Positions 35,144 to 43,695 of a stretch of DNA of 64,000 bases are shown here, one piece after another. Made by a program: the position numbers and the translations under genes. Numbering within the stretch: the first letter of the stretch is position 1; each line of letters opens with the position of its first letter. The DNA is taken from contig CANRGG010000004.1 of NCBI GenBank assembly GCA_947630115.1, positions 1 to 64,000 of the forward strand. The letters run 5' to 3'. The notes beneath the pieces were generated by a model, which was not told the origin of the DNA, did no database searches, and saw nothing but the letters and a program-made list of their open reading frames with translations. The DNA is from an uncultured Clostridia bacterium (GTDB lineage: Bacteria > Bacillota > Clostridia > Christensenellales > Borkfalkiaceae).

Positions 35144-36580
35144 ATGAAATTTTCCATGCTTTGCGAGAACTTACAGGGGAAACTCTTCGGGGACGCCGAG
35201 ATCGGGGGACTCTGCACGGACAGCCGCGTCGCGGGGGAAGGGGAGCTGTTCTTCTGCTTCCGCGGCACCCATACCGACGCGCATGACTTTGCCGCGGAGG
35301 CCTATGAAAGAGGGGCGGCGGCGATCGTCTGCGAGAAAAAACTCCCTCTGCCCTGCGCGCAGTTCGTCGTTCCGGACGGCCGGGAGGCGATGGCGCAGAT
35401 CGCCGCCGCATTTTACGCTCATCCCGAGCGGCGGATGAAATTTATCGGCGTGACGGGCACGAACGGCAAGACGACGACCTGCCACTTCATCCGCGCGATC
35501 CTTGAAGAGTGCGGGAAACAGACGGGGCTCATCGGTACCCTCGGGGCGAGCTTTGCGGGCAGGGAGATCGCGCCCGATCTCACGACGCCCGACCCCGTCT
35601 CCCTGTTCTCTCTGCTCGACGAGATGAGCGGGGCGGGGGTGGAGATCGTCGTCATGGAGGTCTCGGCGCATGCGCTCGCCCTCGGCAAAGTCTCGCCCAT
35701 TCTGTTCGACTGCGCCGTCTTTACCAATCTCACGCGGGACCATCTCGACTTCTTTCCCGATCTTGCCGCCTATGGCGCGGCGAAAAAAACGCTGTTTTTG
35801 CCGGGACGGTGCAAGTTTGCGGTGCTCAACGCCGACGATCCCTTTACGGGGGAACTGCTCGCCCTCGGCACGCCGCATGTGACGTACGGGATCGAAACCC
35901 CCGCGGACGCCTTTGCGATCATCGAAAAGGAGACCCTCTCGGGCAGCGAAGTCATCCTCAATCTGAGCGACGAGCTCTGTGGCGCCCGACTCTCCCTCAC
36001 GGGACGGCACAACGTCCAGAACGCCTTGGCGGCGGCCTGCGCGGCGCGCTGGATGGGCGCGGGAGCGGAGGAGATCAGCGAAGGACTTCAAAGTGTGGAG
36101 CGGGTGGCCGGGCGGCTCGAACGGGTCGGCGAATTTCACGGCGCGCAGGTGTTCGTGGATTTCGCGCACACCCCGGACGGGCTCGAAAAATCGCTCTCTT
36201 GCCTCAAAGAACGGTGCAAAGGCCGGCTCATCGCCCTCTTCGGCTGCGGCGGAAACCGCGACGAGGGCAAGCGGAAGATCATGGGGGAGACGGCGGCAAA
36301 ACTCTGCGATTTTTGCGTCATCACCTCCGACAATCCCCGCTTCGAGGAGCCCTGCGCCATCATCTCGGAGATCGAAGAGGGCTTTCTCAGATATTCGGGG
36401 GAATATGCCGCGATCGAGGAGCGGGACAAGGCGATCGAATACGCCCTAAAACTTCTGAAAGAGGGGGACGTTCTGCTCGTCGCGGGCAAGGGCGGGGAGA
36501 CCTATCAGGAGATCATGGGAATAAAATACGACTTTAACGACAAAGATCTCATCGTAAAACTCATCGGGAAACTTTCATGA
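35144..36580 (+). CDS. murE: UDP-MurNAc-L-Ala-D-Glu--meso-DAP ligase
   Basis: The 478-residue Mur ligase adds the third amino acid of the stem peptide. ATP site GVTGTNGKTTTCHFI, the carbamoylated-lysine region and the C-terminal domain are clear. The selectivity motif ITSDNPRFEEP has DNPR, which denotes meso-diaminopimelate rather than lysine. It overlaps mraY by 4 nt; murF, normally between them, is absent. Confidence 0.95.
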   Translation: MKFSMLCENLQGKLFGDAEIGGLCTDSRVAGEGELFFCFRGTHTDAHDFAAEAYERGAAAIVCEKKLPLPCAQFVVPDGREAMAQIAAAFYAHPERRMKFIGVTGTNGKTTTCHFIRAILEECGKQTGLIGTLGASFAGREIAPDLTTPDPVSLFSLLDEMSGAGVEIVVMEVSAHALALGKVSPILFDCAVFTNLTRDHLDFFPDLAAYGAAKKTLFLPGRCKFAVLNADDPFTGELLALGTPHVTYGIETPADAFAIIEKETLSGSEVILNLSDELCGARLSLTGRHNVQNALAAACAARWMGAGAEEISEGLQSVERVAGRLERVGEFHGAQVFVDFAHTPDGLEKSLSCLKERCKGRLIALFGCGGNRDEGKRKIMGETAAKLCDFCVITSDNPRFEEPCAIISEIEEGFLRYSGEYAAIEERDKAIEYALKLLKEGDVLLVAGKGGETYQEIMGIKYDFNDKDLIVKLIGKLS

Positions 36581-37527
36581 AGCTCTATCTTGTCGCCGCG
36601 CTCTGTTCTTTCGCCCTGTCGCTGGCGCTCTGCGCGCTCGAGATCCCGCTCTTGAAGCGGCTGGGCGCGGGGCAGAACATCCTGCATTACGTCAAAGAAC
36701 ATATGGCCAAATCGGGCACGCCGACCATGGGCGGGCTCGGCTTTATCCTTGCCGCCTCCGCCGTCGCGCTCGCCGCGAACGGGTTTGCGGACAAGCCCTT
36801 CCTCGTCGCCTTTTTCTCGGGGCTGGGGTTTCTTCTCGTCGGATTTTTGGACGATCTTCTCAAAAAGCGGCGGGGGAACAATCTGGGGCTTCGGCCGTAT
36901 CAGAAGATCTTTTTCCAGCTCGCGGTCGCCTGCCTCGCCTCCGTCTATTGCTGTCTGAACGGACTGACCGTGCTGCGCATTCCGTTTACGACGCTCGCCT
37001 TTGACGTCGGCTGGTTCATGCTGCCCTTGGGGATCTTCGTCTATCTCGCGACGGTGAACGGCGTCAACCTCACCGACGGGCTGGACGGGCTCGCGGGCTC
37101 GACCTCCTCGGTCTTTTTCCTTGCGATGGGGATCCTCATCCTCTTGCAAGGGGAGAATGGCGCTCTGTCGGTGCTCTGCGTCTGCCTTGCGGCGGCGATC
37201 TTTGCCTTTCTCGTGTTCAACGTCAACCGCGCGAGCGTGTTCATGGGAGACACGGGCTCCCTGTCCCTCGGAGGCTTTGCCGCCTCCGTCGCCCTCTTCA
37301 CGGGCAACGCCCTCGCGATCCCCTTCGCCGGAATCATGTTTGTCATTTCAAGCATATCCGTCATCATGCAGGTAATATATTATAAAAAGACGGGAAAACG
37401 TATCTTCCGCATGGCGCCCATTCACCATCATTTCCAGGAAAAGGGCTATGCGGAGGGCAAGATCGCCTACGCCTATGCCGCGATCTCCGCGGTGCTTGGA
37501 GCGCTGCTGTTCTTCCCGTTCGTCTGA
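36577..37527 (+). CDS. mraY: Phospho-MurNAc-pentapeptide transferase
   Basis: The 316-residue membrane enzyme transfers phospho-MurNAc-pentapeptide to undecaprenyl phosphate, forming lipid I. Ten helices fit the pattern. Signature segments are GTPTMGGLGFI, FLDDLLKKRRGNNLGLRPYQK, the ATVNGVNLTDGLDGLA aspartates, FNVNRASVFMGDTGSLSLGG and the PIHHHFQ end. ATG overlaps the murE stop. Confidence 0.97.
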   Translation: MKLYLVAALCSFALSLALCALEIPLLKRLGAGQNILHYVKEHMAKSGTPTMGGLGFILAASAVALAANGFADKPFLVAFFSGLGFLLVGFLDDLLKKRRGNNLGLRPYQKIFFQLAVACLASVYCCLNGLTVLRIPFTTLAFDVGWFMLPLGIFVYLATVNGVNLTDGLDGLAGSTSSVFFLAMGILILLQGENGALSVLCVCLAAAIFAFLVFNVNRASVFMGDTGSLSLGGFAASVALFTGNALAIPFAGIMFVISSISVIMQVIYYKKTGKRIFRMAPIHHHFQEKGYAEGKIAYAYAAISAVLGALLFFPFV

Positions 37528-37557
37528 GCGCGGAATGCGCCGGAAAAGGAGATATCC

Positions 37558-38961
37558 ATGCTTTTTTCAAGACAGACTTTTTTGGTCGCGGGGCTTTCCC
37601 GCTCCGGGATCGCCGCTTCTGAATACCTGCTTTCCAAGGGGGCGCGGGTGTATTGTTTCGACGATGTGGAAGAGGGCTCCGTCGCCGCGACGGCAAACTC
37701 TTTGAGAGACCGCGGCTGCGTCATCATTCGCAAGAGCGAGCTCGAGGCCCGCGCCAAGGAGTGCGACGTCCTCGTTTTGAGCCCCGGGATCCCCGTCGAC
37801 CACCCGCTTCCCGTCGCCTTCCGGCGCATGGGAAAGCGGATCATCGGCGAGACCGAACTCGGCGCGCTCGCGCTGCGCTGTCCCTGCGTCGCCGTGACGG
37901 GCACGAACGGCAAGACGACGACCGTCACCATGATCGACGGGATCTTCAAAAACGCGGGCATGAAGAGCCTTGCCTGCGGGAACGTCGGGCGGCCGCTCAC
38001 CTCCTGCGTCGAGGAACTCGGCGAGGACGGCGTCGCGGTGGCGGAGATCTCCTCCTTCCAGCTCGAGACCCTCTATTCGCTGCGCCCGCATATCGCGCTC
38101 GTGCTCAATATTGCGGAGGACCATCTCAACCGCCATTACAATATGGAAAATTACATTTATCTCAAATCCCGCCTTCTTAAAAACAGCGCGGAGAGCGAGT
38201 ACGTCGTCTTGAACCATGACGATCCCGTCGTGCGCGGCTTTGCCGAAAAGACCAAGGCGAAGGTCGTCTGGTTCTCCTGCCGCGAGCCGGTGGAGGGGGG
38301 ATACCTCTCGGAGGGGTGTTTCTGCTACATGGGCGAAAAGCTCTTTCCCGTGTCCGAACTGCCCCTCGACGGGGAACATAACGCCGCAAATGCCCTCGCC
38401 GCGATCTGCGCCGCCAAGCTCATGGGGGTGCGGTCGGAGACCATCGTCTCCGCGCTCAAGACCTTCCGCGGCGTCGCGCACAGGCTGCAGCGGGTGGGGG
38501 AACTGAACGGGGTCACGTTCATCGACGACTCCAAGGCGACCAACGTCGATTCGGCGATCAAGGCGGTCGGGAGCGTGCGGGGCGAGAGCGTCCTGCTCCT
38601 CGGCGGCAAGGACAAGGGCTATTCCTATGAGCCGCTTTTCGACGCGATCAAAACTTCGGGGATCGTCCACTGCGTCATCTACGGCGAGAACGCTTTCCGC
38701 ATTCTGAATGCGGCGCTCAAAAAGGGGTTCACCGCCGTCACGCTCTGCCGTCCCTTCGACGTCGCCGTGCGCGTCGCCTTCCTCACGGCGAAACCGGGGC
38801 AAAATCTCCTCCTTTCGCCCGCGTCCGCCAGCTTCGACGCCTTCCGCAACTACGAAGAGCGCGGCGACAGGTTCCGCGAAATGCTGGGGATCCTGTCGGC
38901 GGAAGGGGAGGTGCGCCAGAGCGTCCCTTCTCCCGTAGACGATGACGCGCTCTCCGAATAA
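37558..38961 (+). CDS. murD: UDP-MurNAc-L-alanine--D-glutamate ligase
   Basis: The 467-residue Mur ligase adds D-glutamate to the UDP-MurNAc-alanine precursor. It has a Rossmann-like N-terminus (FLVAGLSRSGIAASEYL), the P-loop VTGTNGKTTTVTMI, EISSFQLETL and DHLNRHYNMENY. FIDDSKATNVDSAIKAV and LLLGGKDKGYSYEPLF mark the C-terminal domain. It is followed immediately by ftsW, whose start overlaps its last 20 bp. Confidence 0.96.
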   Translation: MLFSRQTFLVAGLSRSGIAASEYLLSKGARVYCFDDVEEGSVAATANSLRDRGCVIIRKSELEARAKECDVLVLSPGIPVDHPLPVAFRRMGKRIIGETELGALALRCPCVAVTGTNGKTTTVTMIDGIFKNAGMKSLACGNVGRPLTSCVEELGEDGVAVAEISSFQLETLYSLRPHIALVLNIAEDHLNRHYNMENYIYLKSRLLKNSAESEYVVLNHDDPVVRGFAEKTKAKVVWFSCREPVEGGYLSEGCFCYMGEKLFPVSELPLDGEHNAANALAAICAAKLMGVRSETIVSALKTFRGVAHRLQRVGELNGVTFIDDSKATNVDSAIKAVGSVRGESVLLLGGKDKGYSYEPLFDAIKTSGIVHCVIYGENAFRILNAALKKGFTAVTLCRPFDVAVRVAFLTAKPGQNLLLSPASASFDAFRNYEERGDRFREMLGILSAEGEVRQSVPSPVDDDALSE

Positions 38962-40198
38962 CACGGGCGCGCGCCCGAAAGCCGGGCGCGCCAACGCCGG
39001 AAAAGGTCTGAAAATCGTCGAAAATGACCGGAAAGTCGTCGGAAATGACCGGAAAGTTGCCGGAAAAGATCGGAAAGGGGGACGCGCGAAGGGGGCGGCG
39101 GGCGATCTCGTCTTTCTCTTCGCGGTGATCCTGCTTTCCGGCCTGGGGCTGCTCTTCGTCTATTCGGCGAGCAGCTATAACGCCGAGGTGCAGTACGGCG
39201 ACAGCTTTTACTTTTTCAAAAAACAAGTCATCGGGTTTGCGCTCGGGCTTTGCGGCATGATCGCTATCTCCTTTCTCGATTATGATCGTCTCAAAAAGCT
39301 CGGGCTGCCTGCCGTGCTCCTTTCCCTCGCCCTGCTCGCGCTCGTCTTTGTGCCGGGCGTGGGAAAGAGCAACTACGGCGCGACGCGCTGGATCGGGCTG
39401 GGCGGCTTCACCATCCAGCCTTCCGAGCTCGCAAAGTACGGCTTTATTCTGTTCGCGGCAGGGTATTTCGCCAAAGATCCCGCGCGGATGCGCACGTTCA
39501 AGGGGATTTTGCCCGTTCTTTTCATGGGACTTGCGATCTGCGCGCTCATCATTTTGGAACCCAACATGTCGGTGACGATGTGCGTCGCCGCGCTGACGGT
39601 CGGCATGATCTTTCTTTCGGGCGCCTCGTGGAAGAGCATTTTTGCGATCGCGGTGCCCGTCCTTCTGGCAGTGCCGGCACTCATCTTTGCGGAGCCCTAC
39701 CGACTCAAACGGCTCTCCGCCTTCCTCGACCCGTGGGCGTCGCCCAAGGACGAGGGCTATCAGCTCATTCAATCGCTGTATGCCCTTGCGAACGGGAATT
39801 TTTTCGGGACGGGGCTGTTCCGTTCCCGCCAGAAATACCGCTTTCTGCCCTTTTCCGAGAGCGACTTCATCCTCTCGGTCATCGCCGAGGAGACCGGCTT
39901 TTTCGGGGTCCTGCTGCTGTTTGCGGTTATGGGGCTCATCATCTGGCGGGGCTTTCGGATCGCGAAGGAGTGCGACGATTTCTATGAGTACATGCTCGTG
40001 ACGGGGATCATCCTCGCCTTTGCCGTGCAGACGAGCCTCAACGCCCTCGTCGTGAGCGGCTGCATTCCGCCGACCGGGCTTCCCTTGCCGCTCGTGAGCG
40101 CGGGGAACACCTCGCTCGTCGTCACCATGACGGGCATGGGGATCGTCTATGGGGTGTCGAGGCACAACGCGCAGCGGAAAAATCATACAATGCGGTAA
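38942..40198 (+). CDS. ftsW: Peptidoglycan polymerase FtsW with repeat-containing N-terminal tail
   Basis: The 418-residue SEDS-family glycosyltransferase has about ten helices starting near residue 55. Core motifs are VYSASSYNAEVQYGDSFYFFKKQ, WIGLGGFTIQPSELAKYGFILFAAGYFAK and the loop GYQLIQSLYALANGNFFGTGLFRSRQKYRFLPFSESDFI. SGCIPPTGLPLPLVSAGNTSL follows. The ~50-residue cytoplasmic N-terminus is strongly basic and built from heptapeptide repeats (DRKVVGN, DRKVAGK). Its start overlaps murD by 20 bp. Confidence 0.94.
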   Translation: MTRSPNNTGARPKAGRANAGKGLKIVENDRKVVGNDRKVAGKDRKGGRAKGAAGDLVFLFAVILLSGLGLLFVYSASSYNAEVQYGDSFYFFKKQVIGFALGLCGMIAISFLDYDRLKKLGLPAVLLSLALLALVFVPGVGKSNYGATRWIGLGGFTIQPSELAKYGFILFAAGYFAKDPARMRTFKGILPVLFMGLAICALIILEPNMSVTMCVAALTVGMIFLSGASWKSIFAIAVPVLLAVPALIFAEPYRLKRLSAFLDPWASPKDEGYQLIQSLYALANGNFFGTGLFRSRQKYRFLPFSESDFILSVIAEETGFFGVLLLFAVMGLIIWRGFRIAKECDDFYEYMLVTGIILAFAVQTSLNALVVSGCIPPTGLPLPLVSAGNTSLVVTMTGMGIVYGVSRHNAQRKNHTMR

Positions 40199-40266
40199 GA
40201 AAAAGTACGCAAAGCCTGAAATTTTCGGGCTTTTCGGACGTTAAGTCCTGCGTAAGGAGATGACTT

Positions 40267-41523
40267 ATGGATAAATTTATAATAGACGGGGGGCAGCGGC
40301 TCTTGGGAACCATTCGCTTGCAGTCTGCGAAAAATTCCGTTCTGCCGCTGCTCGCCGCGTCTGTTTTAACGGAGAAACAAGTGACGATCCGCGAAGTTCC
40401 CAAGATCGCCGACGTGCTCTGTATGGCGCAGATCCTGCGCGAGCTCGGCGCGAGGGTGGAATTCAGCGGCGGCGACGTGACGATCGACAGTTCGAACGCT
40501 TCCAATCATGAAATATCCTCCGCACTCACAAAAGAGCTCCGTTCCTCGGTTTTCATGCTCGGTTCCCTTCTGACAAGATTTCGCCGCGCGCTCATCGCCT
40601 ATCCGGGCGGCTGCGACATCGGGCTCCGTCCCATCGACCTGCATCTTTCGGCGCTCAAACGGTTGGGGGTAAAGATCAGGGAACGGGACGGATTTATCTT
40701 CTGCGAATGCGACCGGCTGCGCGGCGCGGAGATCGCGCTGGATTTCCCGAGCGTCGGCGCGACCGAGAACATTTTGCTCGCCGCCGTCAAGGCGGAGGGG
40801 CGGACGATCTTGCAGGGCGCCGCCAAAGAGCCTGAGATCGTCGATCTTCAGGGCTTTCTCAACGCGATGGGCGCAAAAGTGCGCGGCGCGGGGACGGACG
40901 TCATCGAGATCGAGGGGGTCAAGACCCTCGGCGGCGTGACCTACAAGCCCCTGAAAGACCGGATCGAGGCGGGGACTTTCCTCATCGCCTGCGCGATTTG
41001 CGGCGGCGAAACCGAGGTCGTGGGCGTTCCTGCCGAGAATATTCGCCTGCTTTTACATAAATTGCGTGAAAACGGTTGCAAAATCCATTCGAAAAATGGT
41101 AAAATAACAATCGAGAGTACGGGGAAGCTCAAATGCAACCGCCGGATCGAGACCATGCCCTTCCCGGGATTTCCCACCGACCTTCAGGCGCAGGCGACCG
41201 CGCTCAATTGCGGCGCTTCGGGGGGATCGCTCATTGTGGAGAATCTCTTCGAGACCCGCTTCAAGTTCGTTCCCGAACTCAAGAAGATGGGGGCGGACAT
41301 CGAGGTCAAGGGCAGAACGGCGTTTGTGCGCGGCGTGCCGAGGCTGCATGGGGCGACGCTCGTCTCCTGCGATCTGCGTGGCGGCGCGGCGCTCGTGCTT
41401 GCGGCGCTCGGGGCGGAGGGGGTCAGCGAAGTTCTGGACCTTTCCCACATCGACAGGGGATATTTCGATTTCGAGAGCAAGCTCTCAAAACTCGGGGCGC
41501 ACCTCAAACGGGTCCGCTGCTGA
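40267..41523 (+). CDS. murA: UDP-GlcNAc 1-carboxyvinyltransferase
   Basis: The 418-residue enzyme performs the first committed step of peptidoglycan synthesis. K22 (SAKNSVLPLLA) and C116 (YPGGCDIGLRPID, the fosfomycin-reactive residue) are present. FPSVGATENILLAAV, EAGTFLIACA and FPGFPTDLQAQ match the family, as does the RMVHIDRGYFDFE-like end. It replaces murG/murC in this part of the cluster. A weak hairpin at about 40213-40238 lies upstream. Confidence 0.97.
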   Translation: MDKFIIDGGQRLLGTIRLQSAKNSVLPLLAASVLTEKQVTIREVPKIADVLCMAQILRELGARVEFSGGDVTIDSSNASNHEISSALTKELRSSVFMLGSLLTRFRRALIAYPGGCDIGLRPIDLHLSALKRLGVKIRERDGFIFCECDRLRGAEIALDFPSVGATENILLAAVKAEGRTILQGAAKEPEIVDLQGFLNAMGAKVRGAGTDVIEIEGVKTLGGVTYKPLKDRIEAGTFLIACAICGGETEVVGVPAENIRLLLHKLRENGCKIHSKNGKITIESTGKLKCNRRIETMPFPGFPTDLQAQATALNCGASGGSLIVENLFETRFKFVPELKKMGADIEVKGRTAFVRGVPRLHGATLVSCDLRGGAALVLAALGAEGVSEVLDLSHIDRGYFDFESKLSKLGAHLKRVRC

Positions 41524-41568
41524 GAGCGGAGATTTTTCCGCGGATCATTTTACGAAAGGAGAAGGACG

Positions 41569-42369
41569 ATGAAGAAGAAAGCGCTTTTGATGACGGCGGT
41601 CGCGCTCGTTTTGCTCGGGGCGGTCGCTGCCGCCGCGCTCAACGCGGTGTTTACGGTCACGGACGTCGTCGTGAACTTTGTGCCCGTCTCCGGGACGGGC
41701 GTCGAAGAAAGCTATGAAGTGCAGGAGATGCTCGACGAAAAATTCGTCGGGAAAAGCTCCACCTTCCTCGATCTTGAAGAGGTGAAGGCGTCGCTCGCCG
41801 AATATTCCGCCTTCGTCGTGAAGAAGGTCGAAAAGGTGTTCCCGCGGACGGTCTCCGTCACCCTCGAAGAGCGGCGGGAGGCGTTCGCCTTCGAACGGGA
41901 GAGCGGGCTCTATGCCGTTCTCGACGAAAACGGTGTCTATCTTTACGACAAAGAGGAGAACCTCAACCGCAGAACGGGAGAGAACATCCTGCTTGAAAAC
42001 TTCGGGCTGTCCTTTACCGAGACGGGGGAGCTTGCAAAGAGCGATTGCCTCGAGGCTGCGGTTTCCTTTGCGGGCGTATTTATGGAACGGCTCGAGGACG
42101 CCCGCGCCAACGTCGTCTCCATTTCCCTTCTGCGCACCGACAACGAGATCGCGGGGGAATACCTTCTCCGCGTCCGGATGAGGGAGGGGGTCGTCATCGA
42201 CGTGTTCGCGCCCGAAAACTTCGCACGGGAAAAGGCGGAAAAGGCGCTTGAAAAATATCTTTCCCTTTCCGACGCGCAGCGGCTGTATGGATTTTTCGAC
42301 GTCGTGGACCGTGTGGACGGCGGCTTTTCCGTCAGCGAACACCGGGCTGCCGCGCCCAACGGCGTGTGA
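41569..42369 (+). CDS. divIB: Divisome protein DivIB/FtsQ
   Basis: The 266-residue bitopic protein has one N-terminal helix (about 5-25). A POTRA-like domain follows (about 28-100, with VTDVVVNFVPVSG...VVKKVEKVFPRTVSVTLEERREAF), then a beta domain (about 105-205). It stabilises the septal wall synthase complex together with FtsL. It ends the first transcription unit of the cluster and is followed by a terminator. Confidence 0.88.
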   Translation: MKKKALLMTAVALVLLGAVAAAALNAVFTVTDVVVNFVPVSGTGVEESYEVQEMLDEKFVGKSSTFLDLEEVKASLAEYSAFVVKKVEKVFPRTVSVTLEERREAFAFERESGLYAVLDENGVYLYDKEENLNRRTGENILLENFGLSFTETGELAKSDCLEAAVSFAGVFMERLEDARANVVSISLLRTDNEIAGEYLLRVRMREGVVIDVFAPENFAREKAEKALEKYLSLSDAQRLYGFFDVVDRVDGGFSVSEHRAAAPNGV

Positions 42370-42395
42370 GCCGCTCAAAACCCAAAAATTTTTCG

Positions 42396-42420
42396 AAAGC
42401 GTTCCTTCGGGAGCGCTTTT
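42396..42420 (+). terminator. Intrinsic terminator after divIB
   Basis: AAAGCG/CGCTTT extended by paired TCC/GGA forms a stem with a TTCG loop, followed by TTTT. It separates the wall genes from ftsA-ftsZ. Confidence 0.75.
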
Positions 42421-42485
42421 ATGCATTCGAAACAAGTTGTTTTTTCCGAAAAAATGACGAAATAAAAATAATGTATTGCAAATTC

Positions 42486-42515
42486 TTGACAAACGGGACG
42501 GAATTTTGATATAAT
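42486..42515 (+). promoter_or_regulatory. Promoter of ftsA-ftsZ
   Basis: TTGACA and TATAAT are separated by 18 bp, about 30 nt before ftsA. Confidence 0.85.
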
Positions 42516-42544
42516 ACAAAAAGAATTATACGGAGGATAAGGCA

Positions 42545-43690
42545 ATGGCGGGAAAGAGCGTGGCAGTATTGGACATCCGCTCCTCGGAGATCGCGGTTTT
42601 CGTCGGCGAAAGGGGCGTCAACCGCACGTTCATCTTCAAAGCCAGCAAGACGGAACGTTACGACGGCTATGCCGACGGGGCGTTTTTAAGGCCCGAGGGA
42701 CTTGCGCGCGCCGTGAAGAACGCGCTCGCCGCCGTCGAGCAGATCTGCGGCGAAAAATTCAAGACCCTTTATGTGGGCGTGCCGGGGGACTTTACCGACG
42801 TCGTTCCGAGAAAACAGGAACTGTCTTTCCCCAAACGGATCAAGATCTCGCAGCGGGAGATCGACGCGCTGTTCGAAAGCGGCAAGGAAAAACGGAAGGG
42901 TTTCCGCCTGATGCGCGTCACCAGCATGATCTACATTACCTCCGACGACCGCCGCGTCGCAGACCCCGAGGGCGTCTACTCGAAGGGGCTCAAAGGCGTC
43001 TTATCCTATTTCTATTGTACGGAATATTTCGCGTCCGCGATCGAGAATATCTTCTCGGACAAGAAGATCAAGCTGCATTTTTTGCCGACGGAGTTTGCGA
43101 TGGGGGCGTATCTCATCCCGCCCGAAACGCGCGACGAATGCGCCATTCTGCTCGACGCGGGCTATCTTTCCTCGACCATCTGCGTCCTTCTGGGGAACGG
43201 CGTCATCGCCCAGCGCTCCTTCTGGGTGGGACAAGGCCAGATCGCGGTGCGGCTCATGGAGAAATTCCATCTCGACTATGACGCGGCGCTCGCCCTGCTC
43301 ACCCGTTCCAATCTCTATCTGAAACGGGAGGAGGCGTCCAAGGAATTCACCTTCCGCGGCAAGACCTACGAGATCCCCGCAGCGGAACTGATCGGGGAAG
43401 TGAAGGCGGGGCTCGACGAACTCTGCGAGAACGTCGAAAAGTTCATGGAGGACTGCGCCAGCCGGGAACTCGACTCCAAGCCGATCTATGTCACGGGCGA
43501 GGGGCTCGAGGGGATCCGCGGCGCGCTCGAGCATATGTCCCGGCGGCTCAACGCCGTCTGCGAGCAGCTCTCGCCGCAACTGCCCTATTATAACAAGCCG
43601 TCCATGAGTTCGCGCATTTCGCTCATCGACATGGCGTATGAGGACAACCGCTCCGGCGGTTCGATTTTGAGTAAAATTTTCGGAGGTTAA
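42545..43690 (+). CDS. ftsA: Divergent FtsA-like actin-family division protein
   Basis: The 381-residue protein shows the actin-like layout: phosphate 1 loop [16 protein letters not shown], the 1C-domain region (about 75-170) and phosphate 2 loop [38 protein letters not shown] contains the adenosine loop. It ends with [12 protein letters not shown], a short amphipathic tail that could be the membrane-targeting helix. FtsA anchors FtsZ at the membrane. Sequence identity to well-known FtsA looks low, and it is shorter than the usual ~410-440. Position directly before ftsZ supports the call. Confidence 0.8.
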   Translation: MAGKSVAVLDIRSSEIAVFVGERGVNRTFIFKASKTERYDGYADGAFLRPEGLARAVKNALAAVEQICGEKFKTLYVGVPGDFTDVVPRKQELSFPKRIKISQREIDALFESGKEKRKGFRLMRVTSMIYITSDDRRVADPEGVYSKGLKGVLSYFYCTEYFASAIENIFSDKKIKLHFLPTEFAMGAYLIPPETRDECAILLDAGYLSSTICVLLGNGVIAQRSFWVGQGQIAVRLMEKFHLDYDAALALLTRSNLYLKREEASKEFTFRGKTYEIPAAELIGEVKAGLDELCENVEKFMEDCASRELDSKPIYVTGEGLEGIRGALEHMSRRLNAVCEQLSPQLPYYNKPSMSSRISLIDMAYEDNRSGGSILSKIFGG

Positions 43691-43695
43691 GCAAT

